Assembly: GCA_006503475.1 (NCBI GenBank)
Contig: RSEH01000006.1
Coordinates: forward strand, 202,566 to 266,565
Direction: 5' to 3'
Source: Stentor roeselii
Lineage: Eukaryota > Ciliophora > Heterotrichea > Heterotrichida > Stentoridae
DNA: 64,000 bases
A program made the position numbers and the translations under genes. This document shows, piece by piece, positions 28,829 to 40,201 of this stretch. How positions within the stretch are numbered: position 1 is the stretch's first letter; every line of letters begins with the position of its first letter. The notes beneath the pieces were generated by a model, which worked only from the letters and a program-made list of their open reading frames with translations, did no database searches and was not told where the DNA came from.

Positions 28829-30298
28829 CTAACCAATGGACAGGCTTCTTTCCTTGATATCGATACTCTTGTGTTCCTCTGAAGGCTCAGAGTTGACTGG
28901 AAGGTCATCGTCTTGAACTGCCCGAACCTCTTGAATCGCTTCGACTCCTTCCATGTTGTCTTCTTCGAATGACGAGTTCATTCCGAGCTGACCGTGTTCG
29001 AACATCAGGTTGTCGCTTTGACCTTTTGAATCTTGCTTCTTTTGAATCATTTTGGCTTTTAGCTCTTCTGGGTTGTTTACACTTAATGGAATACCTGAAC
29101 CTATTGGAAAGACTGGGACGTACCCTGCACTGGGACTTGACACAAAAGCCTCGTAACTTGAAGAAGAACTTTTGAAGCAAGAGGGTAAAAATGACCATGG
29201 CTTTTTCAATGAAAACTCTAAAAGGGTCCTACCCGCCTGTATCACAAGTTCTTCATTCGCCTCTAAAGAAATCGGCCTCTTGATCTGTATAAGAGTCCCA
29301 AACTTACTTCCCTTATCCTCCAAAAAGAAGCACCCTCCAATAAGTCTAATAACTCCATGAAGCCTAGAGACAGAAATATCAGTCATTCTCAATTCACAGT
29401 CATTTGCCCGTCCGAACTTAATAGAGTCTTTGCTATTAAGTGACACCACATGAAGCCACTTACTTGAATTTTTTTCACTGCAAAGTCCTTCAAGAATCAC
29501 GTATTTTTCTGGAGGCTTCGGAATTTTTATTAGTTCCACAGTCTTGCCATTGACGATGAAGTGGTAAGGGTAGGGCCGCTTGCAAAGGTCGCAGCTCATT
29601 GACTTCCACGTGAAGGACAAAGCGCTTTCTGTCGACCTTGATGTCACCTTTGAACGCAGAGCACGTTGAAGGCACTTCAGGTGGATGTACTTCATTGTTC
29701 CGTCGCAGTTGCATGGGCAGATTAAAGGGTTTTCTAAGTCGTACTTCTCGCTTAGGCATATTCGGCAGGGAAGGGAAAACTTGTGGCAGGTTTCTTCGTC
29801 TTCACTGTCGTCGCTGTCTTCTTTTATTATTATTAGGTCTTGAAGGTTGAAGTCTTTAATTCGCTTTTCGGGGTCCGCACCTTTTAGTTCTTTTACTCGG
29901 AATTTTAAACGACCCATTTTGATTACGTCACCTTCGGTTACCATATAGCCTTTATTCGAGTTGAGGTATTTCACAACAAGATGAGGCTTTTCATTAATTT
30001 TGTTCTTTGGAGACTGTTCCCCAACTTCACAAGGCGAGATAAGAAACTGTCCTGATTTTCACATACCATCTGAATTGAGTAGATGTATCAAATACTTCAA
30101 ATCCTTGTCAGGAATTTCTTGATAAACTTGAGTGACTTCTTGACCCTTTCTAATCAAATAGCATTCAGAGGCTGTTTTAATCGATTTTTTCGTAAGTTTC
30201 TGGCATTCATAATCAAAAAGTCCATTTGAATCACGTGCCCAAGTATTAGTTTTGATAGTAACGCTGAATGATTTTTACGTAGATGTTTTTTTTTTCAT
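28829..30298 (-). CDS. RINGv (RING-CH) / FHA protein, 3 exons
   Basis: About 479 aa after removal of two 15-nt introns, at 30264-30278 (minus-strand gtaaaaatcattcag) and 30052-30066 (gtatgtgaaaatcag). Exon 1 is only 20 nt and encodes MKKKTST with a split codon. Residues about 60-130 look like a divergent FHA-type beta sandwich (a long strand, then GDVIKMGRLKFRVKEL). A RINGv zinc domain (C-x2-C...CDG-x4-H-x2-C...C-x2-C) spans about 168-229. A clear FHA domain at about 266-348 has GRANDCELR, SVSRLHG and the KGSKFGT turn. It combines a probable E2-binding ligase module with phosphothreonine recognition, but lacks the membrane segments of MARCH proteins. Confidence 0.87.
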
Positions 30299-30328
30299 TT
30301 TATAAACAAAAATTAATATAATTTTAAA

Positions 30329-31102
30329 TTATCGACTAAAATCATTAATCTCTTCAAAATAATCCAATTGAAGTTTAGGATCAACAGGTAAAAGCCAAGT
30401 CCAGCTATTTCTTCCAAAAACTCTTTCAAGATTTTCAACAAATCCTAAAGTTTTACCTTTTTTCTTCTGATAAAACTCAATAGTCGTCTGATCATTTCGA
30501 ATACTTCGAATCTCTACCAACATCAAGACTCCTCCAAAAGCATAAAACATCAAAGCTTCAAAAATACTAAAAAAAATGCAAATCATTCCAAAGTTATCAA
30601 AATTTTTTCCAATCTTATAACTAAAATAAAAAATCCCTATAATCAACAAGCCAAAGGTACATGTGCAAGTTGTGTAAAACAAAAAAAGAATGAAAAATTT
30701 CTTATTTGCACTTCCGATGCAGTTCCCAGCCCATATGCAATGATGGTCTAAACGATGGACACATTTTTGGCAAGTTTTGCAATGATGGCTACGGCTTGGC
30801 TTGAACTGGTCGCAAGTTTTGCAGTAGTCGGGGCAGTCGGGGGTTGTTTGATGGGAAAGACTTGGAGTAAAGCCTGGGTTTGATGTGATTATCTTGAAGT
30901 GACTCATTAAAGATAGAAGAACTGAGAAAAGATAGATGAAGTAATGAAAATGGACTAGATGGAATTCGAAGGATTTCCAAGTTTTCATCTGGAGGGATGG
31001 AGTTATTATGTATCGATGTATTGTCAGAGTTGGAAATATCAGAAGTAACCAGGTCTATGAAGGTTTTACGAGAATGATCAAAAGGATTTCTAATTTTTGC
31101 AT
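30329..31102 (-). CDS. DHHC palmitoyltransferase, 2 exons
   Basis: About 252 aa. Exon 1 (31070-31102) encodes MQKLEILLIIL and is joined across a 15-nt intron at 31055-31069 (gtaaaaccttcatag). The spliced N-terminus gives a first membrane segment absent from the uninterrupted frame. A second segment (FHYFIYLFSVLLSLM) follows. The Cys-rich domain has C-x2-C, HHCKTCQKCVHRLDHHC with catalytic DHHC near residues 114-117, and TTxE is replaced. Two more membrane segments follow. It transfers palmitate to Cys of client proteins on Golgi or plasma membrane. Total of four TMs, as usual for the family. Confidence 0.92.
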
Positions 31103-32635
31103 GTTTTTTTATTTAGGGATTTGGATTTAAGTTGGTGAGATTTATAATAATGGAATAAGACTTAAGTTGTCAATGTTTCTGGATATGATTTTGTTTACCG
31201 GATTATTCAAGTTTATAAGGAATTTATCTGATGGGTCAATAGTACCTTTAAGTATTGAATCAAATAGTGAGTTTTTTATATCTAGAGGTGAATTTAGAGA
31301 TTAGAAATATTGAAGAAATACGGGCGATGATAGCGAATAACTATTTCGATTTGAATTTTGAATATCCTAATGTTTTAAAAGTTTCGGAGATTATTATTAC
31401 GGATTCCTTTCGATGTATTGGGTTCATTTTTACAATTAAAAAAATTGATACAACTCTTCAGTTAGTGATAATTTACCAGACGATATTCTTATTGAAGATC
31501 ATTATAATTATATTCTATATCAACTTTTGATTCACATAATCAGGCTTCATTATTTTAACTTTTTTCTATACCAAGAATAAATTGGATAATATTTTTATAA
31601 AAACAAAACTGCACTCTGAACTTTCTCATTTGTTTTGAGCTATAATCTAATTTACAAAGAATTTCAATGATTATCCGAATCCTAGTCACTGAAAATAACA
31701 CGGAAACTATTTTGAAAAATTGGTGCATTGATAAATTGTTGATACGCTGCTCCAAAAGTTATCATGTTTAATCAAATTTTGAAGAGTTAATTGTGAATAT
31801 TAGATCTCATCTTATACGAAATGATAAAAAAAAGAACTAGTTCCTGGAAATTGTGATCAAGATTGTTTAAGGATAATAATTGAACTCTTAAAGCTACATT
31901 AAATATACAGCAATTTAAATTTATAGAAAAGGTTATCAATATTGCTAAAAATCAAGAACTTGAATACTTAAAATCAAGAAGTTGAACACTTAAAATCAGT
32001 AATTTCAAGAACAAATATAAAAAAAATTAATTGAATATCAAAACTCAAGAACCTGGGACTGAGAAAAAATCCAAAAAAATCAATATAATACTAAACAAAT
32101 CTGAAAGTTTTATAAAAGTCTATAAAAAAAGATCATTATGCAATAAGGATACTATTGTGAAGCTGAGGATGAAATAAAACTAAAAACATTCAATTTCAAC
32201 AATCATTTTGATCAAATTTCTTAAATCTCGGAAAACCAATTTAAAATTAACTAAGTTTTCAAACATTAGTCTTCATTTTCTGAAATTTTGAGGAACTTCC
32301 TGCATATCAAGGGTCTCTGACATTGATATCCAAGTCCTTAGATATGTAAGTAAGAAAATATTGAAAATTTGTGAATCGGCACAACAATTGAAAACAAAAA
32401 TATCTGAATGATTTCAGCAATCTGGAAGTTTTCGGCGACGAAAGCCTGATGGATTCAATATTAATTATTAGAATAGATCTGATAAATCATCTCTAGATTT
32501 GAAGGTAATTTAAGAATGATATCAAAAAGAGACAACTTCTAACTGTGAAGTGCTTTGCTTCGAATTATTTATTTGAGATCATATTAGAAAGGAACATCAA
32601 ACTCTTAATGAAATTTCTTTTTTAGTAACTTATAA
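31103..32635. other. Gene-poor AT-rich interval with degraded coding remnants
   Basis: About 1.5 kb with no intact gene. Short frames (for example 31255-31530 and 31555-31755) lack homology or a convincing start. Around 31945-32010 an imperfect ~22-nt unit, each copy beginning aaaatcaaga, is repeated about three times and reads as broken coiled-coil sequence (Leu/Lys/Glu with stops). This looks like the decayed 5' part of the coiled-coil gene that follows, or of a relative. Confidence 0.5.
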
Positions 32636-33508
32636 ATGGAAAAGCTCGAATCAAAAAAGATACATGAGGAGAAGGTCAATCAAGCTGACATAAAAACCAC
32701 TGAGCAATTAGAGCTAGAGTTAACGAAAAGGATAGATGTGATCAATTCCAATTCGGATTTAATCATTAAGTTTCAGCAAGAAGATCACGAGGCAATAATT
32801 ATGTTGGATCGAAAAATTCAATCGGAGGTAAATAAAAGACAAGATCTTGAGATTCGATTAGGGAGTGAGCTCAATAAGAGGGATGATGATATTAAATCAA
32901 AAATTTCTACTGAATCAAAAGAAGATCATGAAAGTATTATTCAGTTGAGGAAAAATATTGAATACGAGACTAAAACCAGGCAAGGTCTTGAAAGTCGAAT
33001 GGATAGGAACTTAAATGCTTTGAAAGCAAAAGTAGAGAAAATTAATCAAACTGAAAAGGAATCGAAGAAAATTATGGAAGAGTTAAAAAATAAAGCGAAA
33101 CTAGGAGAAGAATCAATATTGAAAACAGAAAATATTAATAAGGACTTGAAACAATTCAGAAATGAAGCGAATAGTAAACTCAATAATTCAGAAAAAAATG
33201 TTGATAAATTGAATAAAAGATATGAAAAAATAGTTAAAGGGCTTCAAGAGAATACAAATGAAATTGCTGAATTAAAAAAACAAGTTCAAGGGAATACAAA
33301 TGAAATTGCTGAATTAAAAAAACAAGTTCAAGGGAATACAAGTGAAATTGCTGAATTAAAAAATGAAATTGTTGAAGTAAAAAAACAAGTTCAAATACTC
33401 ACTGGAGTTTCTAATGAAACTAAGTTCGAAATTAAAATACTAGATGAAACTATCAAAGTTTTGATAAACCAGATCAAGAATTTTGAATTTTTATTCAAGT
33501 TTAAATGA
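32636..33508 (+). CDS. Coiled-coil protein with 14-aa internal repeats
   Basis: 290 aa, nearly all coiled coil. A 14-residue unit (NTNEIAELKKQVQG) is tandemly repeated near residues 205-240, encoded by a 42-bp DNA repeat. The stop is TGA, followed within one codon by an in-frame TAG, which is unusual in this window. The island around it is degraded, so this may be a young, transferred or partly decayed gene. No function is recognisable beyond an extended parallel coil. Confidence 0.6.
   Translation: MEKLESKKIHEEKVNQADIKTTEQLELELTKRIDVINSNSDLIIKFQQEDHEAIIMLDRKIQSEVNKRQDLEIRLGSELNKRDDDIKSKISTESKEDHESIIQLRKNIEYETKTRQGLESRMDRNLNALKAKVEKINQTEKESKKIMEELKNKAKLGEESILKTENINKDLKQFRNEANSKLNNSEKNVDKLNKRYEKIVKGLQENTNEIAELKKQVQGNTNEIAELKKQVQGNTSEIAELKNEIVEVKKQVQILTGVSNETKFEIKILDETIKVLINQIKNFEFLFKFK
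33248..33361 (+). repeat. 42-bp coding tandem repeat
   Basis: Two full units at 33248-33289 and 33290-33331 and a third partial unit at about 33332-33361 (each containing aatgaaattgctgaattaaa or a one-base variant). They encode the 14-residue coiled-coil repeat. Unit identity is very high at the DNA level, indicating recent expansion. Confidence 0.85.
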
Positions 33509-34632
33509 ATTTAGTTAACTTTTAGGTTAGATAAAATCTTTAATCGGTGTTTGATTATTAACTCTAAAAAATATATTCTTTTATTTAAACCAGTGATGAT
33601 TTTATCTTTTCAATTCTATAAACTATGCTATCTATCTAATTAGTTTTTAATAAAACTTTCTGAAATTGATATCTTTATACTATGGATTTTAACAGTCTTC
33701 AATAAACTTAGTGAAATTTATAGATTTATTCTCTTATTAAAAGTTGCAACAATAAATACCCAAAAATAGCAGTCATCTTACTAATCTTTATGCAAAATAA
33801 TTTAATATCCTATAATTAGATTAAATTAATATCCTATGTAAAATCTTTTAGTCTCCAGTATAATCACAACAATGAAATCAATCATTCAATAAATTCTATT
33901 AAATATCGGATTAAATCAAGGCAGATAACACTAGAGATTAGACCTGAACTAACAGGAAGAATCAATTTCTTGAAATAATCAAAAATTACATGCTATCTTT
34001 AATTTTTATAAAATTACGAGTTACTCATTATGAAATTCAGCACATCTTTTCATTTTTCGAATTTATTAAGATTTCTCTGATAACAAAACTGACCTTATCG
34101 TTTGAACATTCTGAGAAATGAGGAATATTAATTGAAAAAATCCCAGTTTATGAAAAATAATTCAAAGTAAGTGAAACTCTTATTTTCAAACTAATTAAAA
34201 AGATTATTTCATTTGAAAAAGATTATATTGCATATTCTAATTGTTAAAATTTTAATAAAGATACTTCAAAGAAAAAAATAGAGCCTGGCTATTTTATCAT
34301 TTCATTTTAATTATTGGAAACATTAATTATATTAGACACTAAAAAGCTATCAAACTAGAAGGTAAATTTGTTATATATTTCAGTAGTGATTTATAAGGAT
34401 GATTTCTTATTGAATATAATTTCAATAAAAAATGATTTCAGATGATTTAAGAATGAAAATTCAAAAGATTCATTTCTATAGCATAAACCCACTCTTCTTA
34501 TTTATATTTAAAATGTCTGAAAACTATAAAAATAATTTTAACCAGCCTGTGATACTTTAACCAAATCAATTTTACCATCTCTCTTATCCTCATAAAAATT
34601 CAATTCTCCATACTTCATATTTCTATAATCAA
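33509..34632. other. AT-rich interval without recognisable gene
   Basis: About 1.1 kb, very AT-rich, stops dense in all six frames. I see no RNA gene, tandem repeat or coding remnant that I can support. The last 50 bases before 34633 are A/T/C-rich and probably hold the start region of the next gene. Confidence 0.5.
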
Positions 34633-36492
34633 ATGAAAAAATTTTACAGAACCTTAAGTATCGATGATTACTTATGTAAATCAGAATCCGAGTTAAAGCC
34701 TCTAAACCCTTTAAACCACACTTTGAGGTTCACTAAGTCAAATTCATCGAAAACTCTGTCAATATTGTTCAAACTAAAGAACGAGAACTACTTAAAATCA
34801 ATGAAAATCAAAGAACTTCAAGAACAAATAGAAAAATTTTCATTTACTTCCAAAACTCAAGACCCTGAAAGCGAAACTGAAAAAAAATCCTCAAAACAAT
34901 CAATCGAGGACTCAATCAAAGACTTAGAATTGAAGACACAAGCTGAAAGTTCTTATTCAAGTCAATTGAAAAAAATGATCATTTCCAATCAGGAGTCTAT
35001 TGTGAAGCTTATTTAGAATGAATTAAAAGCGAAAAACATCCAAATTCAAGAGTCTTTAAAAAAATTAAAGTCTGAGCAAGAAAAACTCTTAAATTTCACT
35101 TCAAATGCAAAAAGCTTGAAAGTCACTGCTCAGAACTCTTTGCAAGTCTTTACTCGTAACTCGAGTAAGACTTCTTCAGAACTGAAGAAATCACTGATCA
35201 AGAAAAAAAACGAAATCATCGGACTTGAAAACCTGGTCAGATCCAAAGCTGAAGACTTGAACAAAAGAGAAATAGAAGAAGAACGACAATTATCAAGAAA
35301 AAACGCTTTAATCAACGACCTTCACCTACACCTAAAAGAAAGTGAAAAAATGCATAAAAAAAACTCAGAAATTTCATCAAAATTGAGAAATTTTCAATCA
35401 AGTTTCGATTTTATTTTTCAGTAATTTCAAGAAAGGAAAATCGGGTATCAAGGGCAAGTTTCAAGTTCAGCGATTGACTTAATCATTCAGAAAATAAACC
35501 AAAATCTCTTCAACGACGGGTCAGTTTCTGAAAGATTTATTCATTTATCCCAGCAGCATCATTTAAAAGTTGAAGAACTCGATTTTTCATTGAAAGAACT
35601 GAAAACTTTGACATCAAATTTAGAGTTTTCTGAGTTTAAAGTCCCTTCGAATATGACGTTTAACTTGCATCGATACAACTTGGAAAATGCTTCTATTAAG
35701 ATAGAAAGTCAGTTTGAAATGAATTTGTTGAATGTTTATGGGAAAAGTTTGATTTTATTTCATAGGTTTCTTCAACAGCTGAAAAAAATCGAAGAAAATT
35801 CAAGTCTTTCAGTGCGTTCTATGGTTTTGTATAAAGAGCTTGAAGTCGCTTTAACAACGATAAAAAGAGAAGGAAGAAAAACACTTTTTAAAGCAGTTTC
35901 TCTTCATAGCTTCTCAGAAGACATGAAAGCGGTTTTATTGCCTTCAGCTCATGAGTCCATCGAGCAAGAAGTCTTAAAACACTTTCCAGGCGACACGAAA
36001 AAAGCTTCATTTATCTTCTCTTTAATCAAACAGTCCCCTATCACGAAATTCATGTTAACTTTTGAACATTTCGAAACTTTTCTCCTTTCAGGAGAAATTT
36101 CCACTTGTTTCCCTCAACTACTTTCAAATTGTTTCGAAAAACTTGAACTTCAATACCAAAAAATCTTAAAAATCTTAAAAAAACTTCTAAAATCTCTGAA
36201 AAATCCTTCAGAAAACGACTCAGTTTTCAAGCATCAGTCTTCAATCACTGATATTCGAAGGAACTGCTTACATGTAAAGACTTCTCTAACAATGGTTCCC
36301 AAGTCTCTCGGCGTAAAAAGTCAAAAATTAAGGAAAAAATCAGGAATAATCGTCTCAGACCTCACAACAATTGAATCTTTTCAAGAAAAAATCGATAACT
36401 TGAAAAGTCTTCATATGCGAGCCACTCGATCTTCAGAAAATCTGAAAAAACATCTGCCAGGGACTAGAGTGAGTAAAATAATTATTAAATAA
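34633..36492 (+). CDS. Coiled-coil protein, 3 exons (~609 aa)
   Basis: Three frames join across two 15-nt introns at 35002-35016 (gtgaagcttatttag) and 35421-35435 (gtaatttcaagaaag) into one protein of about 609 aa; each unspliced frame ends at a stop inside an intron. Residues 1-90 are Ser/Lys-rich, about 90-270 coiled coil, and the C-terminal half is helical with a basic tail. No known domain is recognised. The first intron starts with the less common GTGA. Joining matters: treating these as three small genes would be wrong. Confidence 0.83.
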
Positions 36493-36536
36493 AGAAGGAT
36501 TTGGTGGAAAGGGATTATTTCTGTTAGGTTATAAAA

Positions 36537-36884
36537 ATGCAGAGATATACGAAAGAGTCCAGCTTTCTGGAAGCTTCTCATAATGAAATCCTTATGGACT
36601 TCAAATTAATCATCGGCAATGATGCTGATAAAGTTGTCTCTGGATTGGAAGGAAAGGCTCGAGGAAGGCAAAAAAAAGAGAAACATGCTGTTTGTGGAGT
36701 TCTTGGATTGGCTTCACTTATTGGAGATCGTGATGGAAAGGAACATAAAATACCGAATGATTGGTTTCAACCTTATCCTCTTACTTATAGGAATTCTAAT
36801 GAAATATTGCCTACTGGAATTCCTTTGCAGGGAAGAGGATTGCTTGATGCATCGTTTGATATCTATTATCGAGGGTTGATATAA
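36537..36884 (+). CDS. Small hypothetical protein (115 aa)
   Basis: 115 aa, no recognised family. Notable features are a basic patch (KARGRQKKEKH), a possible hydrophobic turn (CGVLGLASLIG) and an aromatic C-terminus. It starts 44 bp after the three-exon coiled-coil gene on the same strand. An overlapping frame in +1 is also open over most of the length, but this frame has the ATG at a plausible distance. Could be a small enzyme-associated or structural protein. Confidence 0.55.
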   Translation: MQRYTKESSFLEASHNEILMDFKLIIGNDADKVVSGLEGKARGRQKKEKHAVCGVLGLASLIGDRDGKEHKIPNDWFQPYPLTYRNSNEILPTGIPLQGRGLLDASFDIYYRGLI

Positions 36885-38426
36885 GGTGAATAATTTCTAT
36901 TCATGTTAAATATGCCTTAAATTTCAAATGCAAGAGAATAAAACATAGCTCGCAGCTTTTAAATGTAAATTTAAAACTCCTTAGCGAAATCCATTTGCAT
37001 TATTTGGTAAAAGTTCAAGATAATCATAACTTGCTTGGTTAGTCTTGATCTGGCATATCTATGTTTAATTACCCTGGTAACTTCGAGATGAACTTACGAT
37101 TTTTTAAATTTTGTTAGATTTATATACTTATTTTTGTAAACATTTTTTTAATATTTGTAGTCATTTGTCTTGCCACCGAGTTATTCTATATAAAGTTCTC
37201 TAATCCATCGACCCTTCCTGTTAGAATAGAATGATACTGGACTCGTTTACACCTTCAATGTCTTTGCCACCGACTTTCCCAACCATGAAACATGAACAGT
37301 CAATTAAAAACTTTATCCTCACTCATGAAGCTCTCTTGGAAATCCTGGTGAAAGTTTTAAAAATACAATAGGCCATCCTTCATGTGATGGTCAGAATGAG
37401 AAGATGCATATCAATATTTATGACAATAAATGGGATCCAATAATATTTTAAGTTGGCTGATTTCTGGAATATTCTAGTCAATAATCAGGACTCTAATGCT
37501 TACTCTGAACTTAGAAAAAATTCTAAATATGTTTAAGCTAAGATTTTCTTAACAATAATCAAATAGGGCTTACTTGGCTGTATAGAGTCACCTGATGAAG
37601 ATTTTATTGTTGAGCTTTCTACTAATAAGCTAGATAATTTCGTGATGAATTAAGAACAGCAAGAAAAAAACGAGGAAGAATGCATTCATCAAAGAAGCAA
37701 GGAGAGGTATACTGAGCCTAATGGGTCTTATGCTAAGGTTATTCTTATTTATCCTAGTAATTCGAAAATACCAGATCATATGTATATGATAAAGAACATA
37801 AGAAAATGTATTAAATTGTCTATTAATTTTCTGTAACTTCTTCCATTCACAGTCCTCAACTTTTTTTTATCCAGTAGCGACATGAATGAGAAATTTACAG
37901 CAAGGACTATTGATATATAAAGAATTGTTGAATAAATTGAGCGATTTATCTAAAGTATGATTTTTCAGTTAAGATATCATTGATGCTCTCATGAGTTGTA
38001 GTCAGAAAGCGAAAGATTCTTATAACCCTGCAAAATACACATATATACTTGTAGTAAGATAATTATTCATGTAGGTGGTTTAAATAATCAACTCTTATTT
38101 TAAGTTAAACGGTTCGTTGAATTTTCATAAGGACAACATATTGAAAGGAAATGAGTGGCTAAGAGGATTAAAACAATCCATAAATCACCATGATTTATTT
38201 ATATCAAAAGTAATACCAAAAATAATCCTTCACAATTTAAAAACCAGATCATTCATAAAACTCTACTCATTGAATTCTTATTACTCAATATAAATAAATT
38301 CCAATTTTTCAAACTTTATAAAACTCTTTAATAATAAAAAACAAGTAAAATACATAATTCAATAGATTTAAACAATACCCAACCATTCCTTATAAATCCT
38401 AAAACCTACTCTAACCCTTAAAACCT
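36885..38426. pseudogene. Intergenic island with decayed coding remnants
   Basis: No intact gene. Plus-strand fragments look formerly coding: 37231-37371 (46 aa starting MILDSFTPSMSLPPTF), a segment from about 37570 reading GLLGCIESPDEDFIVEL... to a TAA, and continuing in frame to about 37835. The residue composition is protein-like but interrupted by in-frame stops and shifts. Family not identified. I treat it as a pseudogene remnant rather than a gene; the strand of the remnants is plus. Confidence 0.45.
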
Positions 38427-40190
38427 TTAAAATAACTTACTAATCCTCGACACCGGAGTATAATTTCTATCCTTAAGTGGGTAAACAACCGTCAATTTAT
38501 CCAATATTTTCTTTTCCAAGTTACTCCCAGTTTTATTTTCCTTAGGACTACCTTTACTAGAGTGATTTTCAGGAGTGATCGAAGCAGCTCTCTTATGAGT
38601 ACGAATAGGTGACGAGCCCTGCGACAAGAAAAGCGACTGTTTTTTGACATACCTCGAAATTTCTTCAACTTCAGTATTCTGATAAAGTTTCAAGAACTGG
38701 TCAATGGGAGTATATCCTCCTCCAGTCCTACAAATAAGCCGATTATCTTTTTTAAGTGAAATATTCACCCTTTTAGTTCCATAGATATAAACTCCATGCG
38801 CCATTTTCACAAACAAATTTTCAATTCCTTGTTCAAAAAGGTACTGTTCAAGTTGAAAGTCAATTTCATCTAATTTTATTTTCTCCAGTTTTCGAGTTGT
38901 AATATTTTTGCACTTCAAGTTCGTGAATTCCCTTTCAAGCACCTCAATCGTCCGTGTCAAGGTCAAGACTCGTTGTTTGAGTTCAGAACATTCAGCAACT
39001 ATTTCCTTGTTTTCAAATGAAAGATGTTCACTTTTTAACTCAGATGATTCAAGTTTTTCCAAGATTTTTAAAGTTTCACAGTTTTTTTCAACCATTTCTT
39101 CTTGTAACCTGCTGATTTCGCTGTCTTGCATGAAAGAATGTTCTTGTAAGTACTGGATGAACCCGTTTTGAGCCTTGAAAGTACTGAGTTGCGATTTAAG
39201 CTCAAAGAGTTTTTTTTGGATTTTTTCGATTTCTAAGGATTTAACTTCACATTTTTCACAGAAAATTTCTTGTTTTTCACTTGAATCTGTAAGTTCGATT
39301 AAAATTTTATTTTGCTTCTGGGCTTCTGCAAGTCCTTCATTCAAGATTTTGATTCGAGTTTCGTATTCTGCAGCTTCAAACCCTTTAGAGCAGTCAAAGC
39401 GGGAAGTGATTTCCTTGATCCTCACGTCTTTAAGTGAAATTTCAAAGTTTAACTGGTTAACCTTCTGATTAACTCCAGCCAGTTCTCTTTTAAGTGCCGC
39501 ATTTTCTTCAAAGCACTCCAAAGCTTTCCTTTTAACCCCTTCTAAAACAACTTCCTGTTGTTTTAAAGTTTCTGCAAGTTTAAAATCCAGCATTTCCACT
39601 TTTTTCTGTTCAGTCTGGCAAAGTCTCATCAATTCAACCTTTTGTTTATTGAGTTCCTGAATAATTCTAAAAGAGTTACTCAGTTTAATCTTCAATTGTT
39701 CTAAAGTCAATTCACTTCCAACTTGCAGTTCATGCAACAAGCGAGTTTTTTGATTGAGTTCTTTCGAGTTATCCTCTTTTTCCTTTCCCAATTTACACTC
39801 CAGTTCCAAGACAGTCGTTGAAAGTTCTCTGATTTGATTAAGCAAGTCGCTGGTATTGTGCGAATTCGACTGGTTTAAATATTTTGAATAAGAACTTCCA
39901 ACAGAAATTTGAATTCTCGGCATCGGGTTAAGACTTGAGGACAATTCAATCCATTGTTCTGAGGACAAAGTCGCGATTTCGCCTGTGAAGGTCCCAAGGA
40001 CCAGGTCTTTCCGCATGTCTTTTATCACGAATTCGATGACTCCTGATGATGGCACTTCTGAGTTGTTCTCTGGGTTCTGCACGTTGAGAGGCGTGATGAT
40101 GTCTACTAGTGAACCGTTCACTGATAAAAAACAACCCAGCGCCGCCGGGTCATTCAAAAGGTTTTCAGTTTGAATAACAGATAATCGCAT
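38427..40190 (-). CDS. C2-like / coiled-coil / GAR-domain protein
   Basis: 587 aa with three parts. An N-terminal C2-like beta sandwich at about 1-95 includes VIEFVIKDMRKDLVLGTFTG and ends EQWIELSS. A long coiled coil spans about 115-430. A C-terminal GAR-like module at about 470-515 has the glycine core CRTGGGYTPIDQFLKLY, closely resembling the microtubule-binding GAR domain of GAS2 proteins. A Ser/Lys-rich tail completes it. Same architecture as the gene at 5963, but with a better preserved GAR core. Likely links microtubules to membrane or cortex; that is inference. The start lies 11 bp from the divergent zinc-finger gene. Confidence 0.82.
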   Translation of the reverse strand: MRLSVIQTENLLNDPAALGCFLSVNGSLVDIITPLNVQNPENNSEVPSSGVIEFVIKDMRKDLVLGTFTGEIATLSSEQWIELSSSLNPMPRIQISVGSSYSKYLNQSNSHNTSDLLNQIRELSTTVLELECKLGKEKEDNSKELNQKTRLLHELQVGSELTLEQLKIKLSNSFRIIQELNKQKVELMRLCQTEQKKVEMLDFKLAETLKQQEVVLEGVKRKALECFEENAALKRELAGVNQKVNQLNFEISLKDVRIKEITSRFDCSKGFEAAEYETRIKILNEGLAEAQKQNKILIELTDSSEKQEIFCEKCEVKSLEIEKIQKKLFELKSQLSTFKAQNGFIQYLQEHSFMQDSEISRLQEEMVEKNCETLKILEKLESSELKSEHLSFENKEIVAECSELKQRVLTLTRTIEVLEREFTNLKCKNITTRKLEKIKLDEIDFQLEQYLFEQGIENLFVKMAHGVYIYGTKRVNISLKKDNRLICRTGGGYTPIDQFLKLYQNTEVEEISRYVKKQSLFLSQGSSPIRTHKRAASITPENHSSKGSPKENKTGSNLEKKILDKLTVVYPLKDRNYTPVSRISKLF

Positions 40191-40201
40191 TTAAAAACAA
40201 A

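Noticed and set aside
31255-31530. 91-aa ORF after the DHHC gene
   Set aside because: Starts with TTG, no domain, composition like random AT-rich DNA.
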